Part shown: one piece after another, positions 11,305 to 23,559 of the stretch
How the letters are laid out: the number at the start of each line of letters is the position of its first letter
How positions within the stretch are numbered: the first letter of the stretch is position 1
Assembly (NCBI GenBank): GCA_948567375.1
Contig: OX419758.1
Coordinates: forward strand, 54,203,473 to 54,267,472
Direction: 5' to 3'
DNA length: 64,000 nucleotides
Source: Lunularia cruciata
Taxonomy: Eukaryota; Streptophyta; Marchantiopsida; Lunulariales; Lunulariaceae
Program-made: the position numbers and the translations under genes
The notes under the pieces: model-generated
What the model saw: the letters and a program-made list of their open reading frames with translations, nothing else
What the model was told of the DNA's origin: nothing
Database searches by the model: none

Positions 11305-12795
11305 CTACCTTGCTAACCTCCCTTCCACATTAGGCTTGTTGAAGATTTACTTCAAAGCCTTGTGATCCATGAGAATGGTGGCTTTCCTTCCAATCAAGTA
11401 GTGTCTAAATTTCTTGAGGCTATAGATTATTGCAAATCCTTCTCTCTCTATAACAGAGTAGTTCTTTTCTGCTAAAACCATCTGCCTACTAGCACAAGCT
11501 ATTAGATGATCATGCCCATCTTGGTCTAAATGACTAAGAGTGCATACTATAGCTACATTGGAGGCATTAATGTAGAGGATGAAAGGCTTACTCCAATCAG
11601 GTTTAGCAAGAATTGGAGCTACAACAAGGGATTGCTTGAGCTCCTCAAAAGCTTTGAGAGTCTCCTTGTCTTCCAAAATCACCATGTATTCTACACCCTT
11701 CTTCATGCAGATGGTCAATGCATAAGCCTTGTTGGAAAATGAGAAGATGAACCTCCTATAATACCCAACCATCCCCAAGAATGGCGTAACTTTGTCAGGC
11801 TTGAAGGGAATGGGAGGTCTAAGATTTTCCGCACCTTCTCAAGGTCAACTTTTATTCCATCCTTAGAGATGATGTGCCCCAAAAGTAGACCTTCTTCACA
11901 ACCAAAAATGCACTTCTTTGGGTTCAATGATGCATTTGCTTCATCCAAGTGTTGCAAGATCTTGATTAAGTGCTCAAAGTGCTCCTCCTTGCTCCCATAG
12001 ACACAAAAGTCATCGATGAAGTCTCTCGCAAATTTCCCAATAAAAGTTTCAAACACTTTGTTCATGAACCATTGGAATGTGGCTGGAGCATTGCAAAGCC
12101 CACAAGGCATGACCTTGAAAGCATAAGTCTCCCAAGGTGTGGTGAATGTTGTGAGTTATTGATGCTTTGGTGCAATCTTGATTTGGTTATACTCATTATA
12201 ATCACCTCCAAAACTGTTCCTCTCATTACCTGCAAACTCCTCCAAGATCTCATCAATGAATGGCAAAGAGTAATAGTCCTTCTTAGAAACTACATTGAGC
12301 TTCTTGTAATCCAGACATACCCAAAGCTTGCCATTCTTTCTTTCACAATCATGATTGGAGAAACCCATTTTGAATTCTCCACCTCAAAGATAAATCCAGC
12401 CTCCTTGAGCTTATCAATTTCCTCCTTTACCACAAAGATATTGGTAGATTAATGCGATGTTGCTTTTGGTAGATTGGTCTTGCGTGTGACTCCACCTCAA
12501 TCTTGTGTTCCTCCAAGGTGACTTTCTTTAGATCCTTGTAACTAAAAGCAAACACATGGATCAACATGCAGATAATCTCCTCAAATCTTACCTTCTCCTC
12601 CTTGGTAACATTTGGACCATACTTGAGGGTAGATAACCTCTTCTCTATCTCCTCAAGTGTCAATGGTGATTTATCTGGGTCCTTCAAAACCTCTAGCTTA
12701 GATGCAAAATGCATAGCACACAAGGGATACACATTTGAATCAAATTCAGATTCATTCTCCTTTATGGAAGTCTCCTCCTCCATGCTTGTGTCCAA
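11305..12795 (-). pseudogene. E pol: reverse transcriptase and RNase H
   Basis: Seen on the minus strand: an RT head with VEPHKIEV-like spacing and KNGKLWVCLDYKKLN (around 12310), a palm block CGLCNAPATFQWFMNKVFE with FIDDFCVYGSKEEH (11970-12110), and thumb VDLEKVRKIL. RNase H follows with KPFILYINASNVAI, YSVIEREGFAIIYSLKKFRHYL and MDHKALK at 11347-11600. These are full-length gypsy domains in order. Broken several times. Confidence 0.9.
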
Positions 12796-13071
12796 ACCTG
12801 AAGCTCCTTCTTTTGAATTTGATTCTCAATAATCAAAAGATGGTGTATATGAATGTGAAGTGTTGGTGGTATTAGTCACAAGAATTGTGACTCTATGGTT
12901 TGATGACACAATCCTCAAGTACCCTTTGTGCCATCAATCAATTGAACATGCTGCTCTCAACCATGTCCTCCCAAGAAGAAAATCATAACATGAATCTTTA
13001 AAGACGTGGAAAATCATGAGATTTTGAATTCCCATAACTGAAACTACCACCTTATCCATCACCCCTATTGG

Positions 13072-13338
13072 TCAAACTTGTTGCTTGTTTGCCATGCTCA
13101 CTACATATGTTGAAGGTCTAGAGGGTATCATACCCAACTTCTTTGTCAGCCTTTTTGACATGACATTCCCTATTGATCCTCCATCTACAAGTGCATCCTT
13201 GATGTTATGATCATTCATTTTCAAATCAATCTTGGAGGCATATTCACAAGCCTCCCATGATGCTGGTTTGGCATCCACCACTCCCATTGATATGGGAGAT
13301 TTTTCATTCTTCTTCCTCTTACTCCTTCTAGAGATCAA
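13072..13338 (-). pseudogene. E pol: aspartic protease
   Basis: The minus strand reads ALVDGGSIGNVMSKRLTKKL, which is the D-G-S/G active-site neighbourhood of a gypsy protease with its usual NVMS follow-up, then a MANKQQV strand. It sits between gag and RT as expected. A further protease/linker part with GIQNLMIFHVFKD-like sequence extends to about 12840. Confidence 0.75.
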
Positions 13339-13353
13339 ACCTCCTCTCAGCTC

Positions 13354-14650
13354 CTATCTCAATGTAGGATTCAAAGGAATTATTTGGCCCACTATGATGT
13401 TAGCCTTATGACTACCAACATCCTCCAACACATTGTAGTTCCATTGTTGCTTCAAGATCAAGAATTCCTCCATCCCCAACTTCTTTCTTGGAGTCTTTGT
13501 TGTTGATGGTGTTGAGGTGCAAACGCTCCTAGTGGACATAGGAGTATCCTTGCTAAGAGTAAATCCTTGAGAAGAGTGTACATACTCTACAAAATGAGCT
13601 CTCTTCTTCTCTTGTGACCAAATCAAGACCCTTGGAATTTGAACACTCTCTCTTCTTATACTTGCTCTCAACCACATCCCCTTACCTTTGTTTGGATTAG
13701 GAGCCACTTGGGTTTCACTACCTCTCTCTTTTCCTCTATTGGCTCCCTCATAACCCCTTCCTCCACAGTAAGTGGAATTTGGGCAATTCCTTTGGATGTG
13801 GCCTCTTCCTTCACAACCATAACAATTTCTATCATTGAAAATTTTGGCTGGTTGGCCTCCTCTAGGCCAACCAGCCATAACTCTTAGGCCCTCTTCTTAC
13901 ATTGTGATCTACCTCTCTCTTCTCTCATTGTTGCACCATATTGATCTTGAGGTTTGCAAGTTGTTATGTGATGGTTTGAAGTGGGTCTTTTGGTATAGGT
14001 GCAAGAACTGGAGCAACTACTACTTGTGGTGCAGCCCTTGCCACCAAAGTATCAAGAGTTCCATCATACTTGTAGCCTTGAGGAGGATGCACAACCTCTA
14101 TCATCACCAAATCAATCTCATCCCCTTCCAAACTCTCCTCCATACAAATTGCAATCTTGATAGCTTCAACCTTGGAAGAAGGTTTCTCATATCTCACTTT
14201 ATTTCTAATCTATGGTCTCAACCCTCTCAACAAATTCTTGGTGAGCATGGAACCTATACTAATCATAGTAGTCTCTATATCATCTCCACTCTTCCTCAAC
14301 ACTATGCAAAATCTGGACTCCAACTTCTCTACTCTCTCTACATAAACTCTCACTTTCTTTCCATTATCTTGTTTTAAGAAATTAACCTCACTCATCAATC
14401 TCTCATAACTCTCATCTAGAAGAAAATTCTCAATGAGTGTTGAAGTCAAAATCTCCCAAGACTCTTCTTGTCCATCTCTCCTTTCTCTCTTTTGGTATTC
14501 TGTCTCATATCATATAAGTGATGCATCCTTAAAGAAATCTGGTAATAGTGAGACCCACTCATTCTTCCTCCTCCCATTTTTTCCTATTCAAGCTCTCTAG
14601 AAGTCTCTCACAAAGGCTTCCACATCTTCTCCATCCTTGCCAAAGAAAAC
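13354..14650 (-). pseudogene. E gag
   Basis: Seen on the minus strand: a capsid-type block around 14210-14600 (LIENFLLDESYERLMSEVN, VRVYVERVEKLESRF), a linker, and one CCHC zinc knuckle CYGCEGRGHIQRNC near 13790-13835, followed by a Gly/Arg-rich stretch. This is the usual gypsy gag with one knuckle. Frame changes are several. Confidence 0.85.
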
Positions 14651-16136
14651 CGGAAGTTTGCCCATCTTAGCCCCTCGCTATCTTTCTCTTTTCTCTCAAT
14701 CTTTTTCTTTCCTTTTCTCTCACTCTATAGCTAATAGAGTATATATATGAACCATTTGAGAGTAATCCACCCTAGGGAAAAAAAAAGGTTCTAGTTACTC
14801 CAAGATTTTTAAAGCAACATAAAATCCTAGAGTGCATATTAATCAAACCCTCATGGATAGTTTATCCATAAGTTGAAAGATTATTTCTATCACTAATCTT
14901 GAAAACTAGTTGATGAAGGTGGTAGTATTGTTGTAGCTGCACTAAGACTCTCTCAAAGATCCTTCACCAAAGTTTTCAAAAGTGTTGTTACTCCATTACA
15001 CTCATGTCTTTTTGGAAGTCCTTCAACTCCACAAACCTCACACAACTCCTTGGTCTTAGATCCTCTCCTTCCTAATCTTGGGAAGAAGGTCCAACATGCA
15101 AACCCAAGTCAAGTTAGCTTCTCCTTCCCCTCAATCTCTTGCTCTCAAAGGTCCATAGACATGAACTTGCCTCATGTCTCTTCTCTCCACATAGAAAACA
15201 CTTAGACTCACTCTTTCCTCCAACTAATATATCTTTTTGGATCCTCTCAACATTCTCTTCAAATTCTATTCTAAATTCTCTTTTCCCCAAATTTACTCCT
15301 TAAATCACCTCAAACCCTTGGGGAACCTTGCATAGCCTCAATTTCCACTCTCAATGACCCTCCATGTTCCAAAGATGAGTCTAAACACTCAAACATGCTT
15401 TTTGTTGCTCTCATCCTCCTCATGCATGAGATCTCAACTTTGCAAAATTGACCTCTTCTTACAATGTCATTTAATTCTCTCAATTGGTATGTCAAAGTCC
15501 TTTGAAACTTTTCACAGTTGATTAGAGCCACATGGAGTCCTCTACAAAATTTCAGATCTTTTCATCAAGCCATTTGACGTAGACACCTTTCTATTAAGCA
15601 CACATTTCAGATTTGGTCTGAAATCCACCCCCGTTACTTTAAAAACTCATAACTCTTTGTGCAAGAACAATCTCTCCCTGATTTTTGGGCCAAAAAGTAG
15701 AAAACTAGGCACTGGATGTTTTTGGAGAGTTAAAAAAAAATCCATTCAAAATTAAAGAAATGGCAGACTTTGTACAACAATAGTTTTAAGTGTACTAGCT
15801 GAAGGATAACCCAAGCTTCATATGTAGAAATTTCAAGTCCAGATCTCAAACTTAAGGTTTTGCTCAAAATCTCCATAATCCCCAAAATCTTCAATCCACC
15901 TCACACAATCTCTCCAAATCATCTTATGTGTACAAGATGTACAATATCACCTCAAAGACATCACAATGAACTAAAGGGTACAAAAATAGGTCTTGGTTTC
16001 TTGAACATAAGTTCAACTCTCTCCTCCCTTAATGTTGTATCCAAGTGAGCTCTCATAGCTTCCTTCTATCTAATATAGAATTGCTCCCAAAACATTATCT
16101 TGCTTTCTAGAGAGGTCCTGGCAACAAAACCAAAAA
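14651..16136 (-). other. E untranslated leader with a tRNA-Asp-like primer site
   Basis: About 1.5 kb between the 5' LTR and gag with no convincing reading frame on either strand. Immediately inside the LTR (about 16112-16133, minus strand) lies TGGTTTTGTTGCCAGGACC. I read it as a decayed relative of the tRNA-Asp type primer site seen intact-like in D3 (TGGCGCTGTTGCCGGGGA). The leader is TC-rich on the plus strand near 14680-14740. Confidence 0.5.
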
Positions 16137-16860
16137 TGTGAGCCGGCTTGTCTCTCACTTAGGATGAACCTTTGATGGCTATAATTGTAGTGCACCATGG
16201 ACTAAGAAGGCAAAGAATCCCAACTCCATCATACTACTCCAAGGCTAACACTCCAAGACTCAAGCCATTGCTCATTAAAGAACTCAATGAGAGAGAGATA
16301 GTTGAAAATGAAAGGATGATGAGTACTTCCTCACTCTTAATTTATATATTTGTAAAATAGTTATGTACCAAAGTTACTAATTACTAGAGTAACTCAAGTT
16401 AGAATTACTATAGTAACTCAAGTTACTAAGCTAAAAGTCATATAAAGTCAAAAAGCTAAAGGAATATCTATACTTATGGGAATATTCTCCTAAGCTTGTG
16501 GTCTTATCTTGACCCAACCACTAAGTCAAGGATTCTTTCACATGAGCTATCCTTGGACTATAGAAGAATTTGAAATAAAAATATGTGGGTCCAAGAGTTC
16601 TCAACTCTTTACTCAAAGCCAAACACCTAAGAATAATACCAAGTCAACACACTAGAATCCAAAATAGTGGTGCCCATCATTTCTACTTCTTCTAAAGTAA
16701 GAGCTCCTCTATCTTAGCTTTGACTAACTTTAGCTAATCAATGGCTAATCAATGATTAATTTAGAACCATCCTTTATCTCTATATAAATAATATCTCTCA
16801 AGTGCTTATAGTATCAAACTAAATACCACAAAAGCATATACATGCACAAATGGTGTTACA
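16137..16860 (-). repeat. E 5' LTR, shared with the tandem tail
   Basis: It matches 9150-9828 end to end, with a small internal duplication of the AACTCAAGTTACTA module that makes it 45 bases longer. Sequence on both sides of it is internal E sequence: primer-site side at 16136, polypurine side at 16861. Confidence 0.85.
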
Positions 16861-17355
16861 TTTAACCCTGGACTAAGATTTCACTTTATCCTCAAAGTGA
16901 AGGTCTCTCTACCTCCTATGATACATTTTCACTTATCATAGTTAATCCTATCAAAGTGTCTTCCTCTCAACTCCTTGAGATCATAGTTGTAATTGCCCCA
17001 CACCTTCTCCATTATGAAAGGTCCAAAGTACTTAAGCAAAAACTCCTTTTTCACTCTCTTGAACCGAATGGAATCAAACAAAATTATTCAATCACCTTCT
17101 TTGAAAGGCTCCAACTTCTTTTTTCCTTGCCCCTTGTCATAGCCTTTTATTTCCTTTGGGCTTGCTCCACTCAAACCATAGAAATTGCTCTTGCCTCCTC
17201 TAATTCCATGAGTTGATCTTTCCTTGATTTCCTTGCATCACCTCCTTGTGCTTTCTTCAATCTCCTATGAATGCGTTGGAAGGTAGGAAGATCAAAGTGA
17301 ATAGGTAATGTAGACTCAATACCATATACCAATTGAAATGGAGAATATCCGGTAG
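16861..17355 (-). pseudogene. Tail of a second E unit (integrase end)
   Basis: Plus-strand sequence from TTTAACCCTGGACTAAG onwards repeats 9829-10320 closely. The minus strand includes TGYSPFQLVYGIESTLPIHFD at 17171-17368. It ends abruptly against B1 RT sequence near 17360 with no LTR, so the outer part of this unit has been lost. Confidence 0.8.
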
Positions 17356-17365
17356 AAATAAGGCT

Positions 17366-18300
17366 CATTCTTTACTAACAAAGCCTTGGCAGAATTTAGA
17401 ATTGAAGGAGATGGTTTGCTTATGGAGGTTGAATGTCAAGCATTCAAAGAGATGATTGCTAAACATAGAAAGCTTTTGCTTTCAAGATTGAGGAGATAGG
17501 GTGTGTGAATCCACCAGAGGTAACCCCAATGATTATGTTCACAGTTCTACATGTACCACGGGATTTGAGGCCTATACCAATACCAAATGCACTTTTGCCT
17601 CAACTAATGGACTTATTGAATGAGAAGATGAGAGCTAGGATTCTTGAGCCATTAGAAGCACCGTACTCCAACCATTGGTTTAAGGTAAGGAAGAAGAATG
17701 GCAAGTTGCATTTCATACAAGATATGCAACCACCAAACAAGGTAACAACTCGGAATTCTATGTAAGTCTAGTTGTGGATGATTTTGTAGAGGAGTTTGCA
17801 GGGAGGGCCATCTATTCTATTGGGGATTTGTACTTGGGATGTAATCAGTTTCAGCTTGCAAAAGGAAGTCAAGATATAACCACCATGAAAACTCTCCTGT
17901 AGGCTTGATGCGCATGTGTACTCTTCCAATGGGAGCTACAAACTATGGCACATATGCAAAGTGCTATGAATCACATCTTGCAACCTTTCATTCTTGTTAG
18001 AACTCATCCATTCCTTGATGACATACCTATTATTAAAGGCTGCACAATGAGTGAGAAGGATGAAACCTTGATAGAAAGCGGTATTAGAAAGTTTGTCTTG
18101 GATCCCATTCAAGATCTGGAGGCTCTACTGAAGTGGTTGATAGAGACAAGAGTGACTCTTTTTGGGGAGAAATCAGCATTTGGACTTCATGAGATACTAG
18201 TTGTAGGTCATATGTGTGGGTCATATGGCCGTAAACCAAACCAAGAAAAGTGGATATTATTGGGAAAATCAAGAATTTCTCCTCAATTTAGGAGGTTCTT
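17366..18300 (+). pseudogene. B1 pol: reverse transcriptase
   Basis: Seen: PPEVTPMIMFTVLHVP and LRPIPIPNALLPQLMDLL, a fingers block with APYSNHWF and KKNGKLHFIQDMQPPNKVT, then RAIYSIGDLY and a palm block ending HPFLDDIPII near 18020, and a thumb with GRKPNQEKW. The layout is a complete gypsy RT. It continues B1 pol after the E insertion; some sequence next to the junction seems missing. Broken several times. Confidence 0.85.
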
Positions 18301-18399
18301 AGGAGCATGTGTTTTCTATTGCATATGGATACCGCATTTTGCTTATCTACCACATTTTGCTCATTTACCGCAAATCTCTTTACCAACTCTGGAGGAAAA

Positions 18400-18892
18400 G
18401 GATCAAGTTCTTTTGGAGGTCAGAGCATTCCATTGTTATGAGGAGGTTGAAGGAAACGCTATAGAACTCTCTAGTGCTTTTGTCCACTTTACTATGTATG
18501 TGGTTGGTCAATCATAGTAGTGATAGATTCAAGCTATTATGTTGCTAGATGGGATGTGGGCCAAGACAATGAGAGTGGTAGCAATTTTGCAGCAAGATTT
18601 GGAGCAAGAATTCATAGAGCAACAAAGAAGGTATCCTCAAATCAAACAAGAGTTGTGGGGTGCCAAGATAGCATTAAAGCATGATAGAAATTGTTTGATT
18701 GGTGCATATGTCATTCTGGAAATAGATTGCCTATTGTTGTTAGAATTCATTGCCAATTGTGAGACACTGGATATTGCAATGTTATGTTGGATAGCTTTTA
18801 TTCAAATGTTCAATCTAGAGCTAAGACATGTAGCTGGAAAGGACAATCCAATAGATGATATGTTGTCTAGAGCATGTTATGATGAAACTTAA
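18400..18892 (+). pseudogene. B1 pol: RNase H
   Basis: Seen near 18600-18890: RRYPQIKQELWGAKIALKHD, the ILEIDCLLLLEFIANCE block and HVAGKDNPIDDMLSRA, the classic gypsy RNase H end motif. The B2 element carries the same end near 32230-32290 on the minus strand. It is one of the better-kept stretches of B1. Confidence 0.85.
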
Positions 18893-19079
18893 AATAGCTG
18901 TAGAGTTGAAACACATGAAGTAGACCAAGACCTACCCTTTAGAGAAGAGCTATAATTTGATGATCTTCTTATGATTGGGAAGTATCTTAGATCCTTAGAG
19001 AAAAATTCAGAGTGGACTAAGGAAGAGTTTGAGAAGATTAGAAGAAAATCCTGCAAGTTCTAGTTGAAGGGAGGATATC

Positions 19080-20160
19080 TTTGGTGAAGACACAAGAACC
19101 TTAATGGGATTCCATTGAAAGTAGTAGATGATGAGGACACAAAATAGACAATACTACAAGAATTGCATGACAAAGGCTGCAAGCCATCATGGAGTTCAAG
19201 GTACATATGAGCACATTCAAGGGTTGTATTGGTGGCATGAAATTTACACAGAGGTGAGGCGCTATGTGAAGATACGGCACAGAGATGGATTGAAGCCCAT
19301 GTATCCATTAAACCTTCATTTTCAGTGTGTTCTTGACTTAGTCCACATGCCTTCAAGAGTTTGAGGAGAAAAATATCTTGCTCTAGCCAAGGAGGATCTA
19401 TCTAACTATGTGGAAGGAAGGGCGTTGTCATCAACATATACTAAAAAAGTATGTCATTTCATCTTGGAGGATTTTATAGCTAGGCATGGTTGTTTTTATT
19501 ATATGAGAGAAAATTGGAAGGAGTTAGACACGGATGAGGCTACATAGATCTTTACCAAGTTCAACATCAAGCTAAACCCAACAACTACATACAATCCGGA
19601 AGCAAATGGTAAGAGCAAGCAAGGTCTTCCACCAATTGTAAATGCTTTAGTGAAGTCTTGCCAAAGTAAAACATATAGGTGGCCTGATTTGTTACCATTG
19701 ACACTTATGGCAGATGGGCTGACTTGTAGCTCAGTGACTGGAATGCCACCAGCTTAATTAATATTTGGACATTTACCTATTATGCTTGTAGAGGAAGACA
19801 TCACCAGCTGGAGGACTATTCAATGGGAGGATAAGGTTTCTACAAAGGACTTGATCACGCCTTGGATTGAACTTTTTGATCTCACACTGCAGAAAATACA
19901 ATTGGCACAAGACAAGGTAAAGGAGGTGCGATTGAAGAACAAGGTTCTGTTTGAAAAAACTCATTGACTACAACCAATACCTATCAATGAAGGGGATTGG
20001 GTGCTAATTTCAGACAATAGCCTTGACATGCAACATTCAACACTCAAGAAGTTTACCCATTGATAGCATGAACCATTTGTAGTCACCAAGGTCCATGGGA
20101 ATGAAACCTACAACATACAAAAGTTAGATAGTGCAGAGCATCAATTGCCATATGCTGGAA
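19080..20160 (+). pseudogene. B1 pol: integrase
   Basis: Seen: HHGVQGTYEHIQGLYWW (zinc-binding head, around 19190), LVHMPSRV, a core with LSSTYTKKV and RHGCFYYMR, YNPEANGKSKQG-like and KSCQSKTYRWPDLLPL, and a tail with EDITSWRTIQWEDKVST, IQLAQDKVKEVRLKNK and LISDNSLDM. B2 has the same protein on the minus strand at 31318-31731. Broken several times. Confidence 0.85.
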
Positions 20161-20312
20161 AGAGGGGGAAAATTTTCAAACAATGAATTGGAGTTGCAAA
20201 AGGAGATAACCATAAATGAGACTTGGAGGATGTACATGATGATATTGTGGAGGAAGGTTTGAACTTGATCTTTCATAACCCTGATGGTGCAGACCAAAGG
20301 CTGCACAGGATT

Positions 20313-20324
20313 GGTGGGGGTGAA
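20313..20324 (+). other. B1 polypurine tract
   Basis: GGTGGGGGTGAA directly abuts the TGTTATCA start of the 3' LTR. The same tract is present in B2 (30753-30764, minus strand), which supports the LTR boundary. Confidence 0.85.
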
Positions 20325-21738
20325 TGTTATCATGAAAAAAAATCTACATGTTACATTGGTACTATTTAGTGTGGTAAGTAAACCAAGAGAAAATTATGAA
20401 GCTTTAGTAAAAGTGTTACTTGTAGGCGTTAACTTTTGGATTCCAATAGTGATTTTCAGTATTTGCGTGAACTTTCTAGGTAGTAACTTAATAGTTGTCA
20501 AAATAGTGGACTGCTATATATTGTAGGTAGCCACAAGTAGAGAAGGTATGAACGATGTTGGAGGTCATTTCCTGCCTAGTAGGAGCTGGTACAACTACGG
20601 GCTGTGGGTTTTGGTCCGGCGTCTTTTTGTGTAAAGGGATATAGTGGGGTTTTAAGGGCACCATGAGAAAAAAGAAGACAATATCGGGAGACGATGGTAT
20701 CTTTGGCAGAGTTCAAGAGAGAGGGGGCAGAGTTTTGGGAGACTTTGAAGGAGGGCTGCACAGAAAGGAAGGAATAGAGGAGAGAGTTTTGGTGAGAATT
20801 CAAAGGAGGGCTGGACAGGAAGAAAAGAACAAAGGAGAGAGTTTTGGTGAGACTTCGAAGGAGGGTTGGATAGGAAGGAAGGAATAGAGGAGAGAATTTT
20901 TGACGAATAGAAAGAAAGGCAGAAAAGAAGTGAAAAGAAAAGAAAAACATAGAGGAAGGAAGGTTGGGAAGGATCGACCAAGGAAGGAATTTTTTGAGGA
21001 AACGAAGGGAAGGAGCAGAGAGGTTTGAGGAATCAAAGATCAGCAGCAGGGACAGAGGACACGAATTCAGGAGAGGAGAGTTTTTTTTTCTTGCACCATC
21101 GAGAGGAAGATAGAGAGACAAAGGATAGGAATTCAGGAGAGGAGAGGGTTTTCGGCATCATCGAAAGGAAGATAGAGAGGAGAAGGACGTGAATTCAGGA
21201 GAGAGTTTTCTTTTGCACCATCGAGAGGAAGACAGAGAGACATAGGATAGGAATTAAAGAGAGGAGAGGGTTTTGGCACCATTGAAAAGAAGATAGGGAG
21301 ACTGGGACAGTCATCAAAAGGAGAGAAAAAGGAAGAGGAATCAAGAGGACAGGAGAAGTATAGAAAGGAGAGAAGCGGGAAAACAATTGAAAGACAAGAC
21401 AAGAATTCAGGAAATGAAAGGATTTTGGTGAATCGGAAGGAGAGAAAGGATCGAAACCAGGGCAAGAGTGAGGATTGAAAGGGAAGACAAGAAAGGTCTT
21501 CCAGAGAACAGAGGAAAGGAAGAATTGAAAACTAGGAGAAGGATTTTCTGAGAGGACAAGAGGTCAGGAAAAATTGAAAGACAGGAAGTAGTATCGAAGG
21601 GAGTGAGAAGAGTTCAGAAAACGAAAGGGAAATCAGGAAAAGGTTTTCGAGAGACATGAAACAAAGGTTAGTGGACAGGAAAAATAGGAAGTTAGGAGAA
21701 AGGTATTTTGAAAAGGAGAGAAAATCAGGAAGGAAATT

Positions 21739-21985
21739 TGTTTGAACAGAGAAAATACATGCAAGTGTTAGTGGGCTAGCAAGCAATTCTCTAGAGATGA
21801 ATATCTCATAATGATTGTGAGGGAGATACCCTCGAGGTACATAACTGAATAGATCTGACCTTTCAGGTCCTTATGTCCTTTCAGTGTGTTACTTGACTAA
21901 TTCAGTAAGTCATAACATAATGTTTCACTTGTTATCGAACAGTAAGTAGTCATTATTTATCCTTTGTATACTACTGTTTCCAACA
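21739..21985 (-). repeat. F 3' LTR
   Basis: On the plus strand it runs TGTTTGAACAGAG to CTGTTTCCAACA and matches 27858-28086. It contains a 17-base insertion relative to the other LTR next to AGAGAT, near 21800. The adjacent inner sequence, read on the minus strand, is AAATGGGAG, a polypurine tract. Confidence 0.9.
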
Positions 21986-22124
21986 CTCCCATTTAATCAT
22001 AATTATCGTCACTAAGTGAATCACATCAAACTTGGAGCTAAGTTATTCCTGTATGTAAACCAAGTTGTGGTAAGTGTTCTAATAGTTTAGGACCAAATAG
22101 TCCTTTAGTGAAAATGTCAGCAGT

Positions 22125-23550
22125 TTATTTCTGAGTAGAAACATAATGAAACTGAATCTTCTTGTCCGATGCCAACTGCTTGATGAAGTTGTATCGAACT
22201 GCAATGTGTTTCGTTCTATTATGGAACTTGGTGGTATCCACCAATGCTAGTGCAGACATATTATCGCATAGTATCGGAGTAGGCTGAGTATCACCCATCT
22301 GGATGTCTTCAAGTAATTGTCTCAGCCATACACCTTCTGCAGCGGCTGCTGCCATTGCTACGTACTCAGCTTCAGTTGAGGAAAGTGCTGATGTCAACTC
22401 CAGGAGACTGCTCCTCATGTAATTATAAAACAGTGACCAGATGTGGATTTGCGCTCATCTATCTCTCCTGCCCAGTCTGCATCTGAGTAGCCATATAAAC
22501 GTTTAGGAACCTTAGAGTATGAATACTCAAAATGAATTGTTCCCTTTCTGTATCTAAGCAAATGCTTCATTGCAGTGATATGTTTATCACCAGGATTATC
22601 CATGAATTAAGATAATACTCCCACTGAAAATGACAAATCAGGTCTCGAGCAAACTGCTGCCCAGTTTACTGAGCCTATTGCTTTAGGAAAGCCAAACTCG
22701 TGGAGCTTTAACTTCTCCTCCTCAGTTTGAGGCCAGTCCTGTTTGGAGAGCTTCAATCCAGGTAACATAGGCGCAGATACAGATTTTACATCTATAAGAT
22801 CAAACTCAATAAGTTTCTGCAGTAAATAATGGGTTTGATTGGTGCGGATCCAACTGCGATGTGGGCCTTGGATAATCTGTAGACTGAGAAAATGCTGAGC
22901 AGGGCCCAGATCAGTCATCATAAATCTGCCACACAGTTGTTCCTTGATAAGGGAGAGAAAGTAAGGCTGGTGCTGGCTATCAGTGTATCATCAACATATA
23001 ACGCTAGAAGGATAAAATCAGAACCCTTGCGTTGAAAATACACGTTGCCATCAGCTGCAGTCTTAGTAAAACCAATAGATAGCAGGTGACTATCAAACAG
23101 CAAACTCCACTCCCGAGAGGATTGCTTTAATCCGTAAATAGCACGGATGAGTTTGCATACTTGGCCCTTCTTTGGTGGAGTAACTCCCGGGGCCAACATC
23201 ATGTAGATGTCTTCATTTAGAATGCTATTTAGAAAAACTGTCTTTCCATCCATTTGATGGACGTGCATGTGATGTTGAGCAGCAAGACTGAAAATCACTC
23301 ATACGGATTGGTTTCGTACCATAAGAGAAAAAGTCAAAAAATCAATTCCCTATATTTGTGTGAATCAACGAGCAACAAGTCTGGCCTTGTAGCGGTCTAT
23401 TGTACCATCTGGTTTAAGTTTCAACTTAAACATCCATTTGCAGGAAACTAACTTTCTGCCAGGAGGTAGATCAATATAGATCCATGTACCGATTTCCTGA
23501 TGTGAGCGATTTCTTGATCCTCCTCCATCGCTGCAGTCCAATGATGACAT
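22125..23550 (-). pseudogene. F pol: reverse transcriptase and RNase H
   Basis: Seen on the minus strand: KLVSCKWMFKLKLKPDGTIDRYKARLVA (copia RT head, 23365-23460), the LALYVDD catalytic motif near 23000 inside FILLALYVDDTLIAS, GLKQSSREW, then RPDLSFSVGVLS and the DWAGEIDERKSTSG block. RNase H has SSTEAEYVAMAAAAAEGVWL and CDNMSALALV at 22125-22400. All are typical Ty1/copia motifs. Broken a few times. Confidence 0.95.
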
Positions 23551-23559
23551 TGAGGAGAA

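Larger units (their letters stand above)
9150..17355 (-). mobile_element. Family E Ty3/gypsy element with a partial tandem second copy
   Basis: On the minus strand, from right to left: the 3' tail of an internal region (17355-16861), an LTR (16860-16137), a complete internal region (16136-9829) with gag, protease, RT, RNase H and integrase, and a second LTR (9828-9150). The LTR at 16137-16860 is thus shared between two units, one of them truncated. The whole lies inside B1 pol, whose sequence stops at 9149 and resumes near 17366. The LTRs are about 90 percent identical over the first 200 bases by eye. Broken many times. Confidence 0.85.

Noticed and set aside
20576-21786. Minus-strand frames resembling those at 4023-4490
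   Set aside because: Complement of the B1 3' LTR purine zone; compositional artefact.
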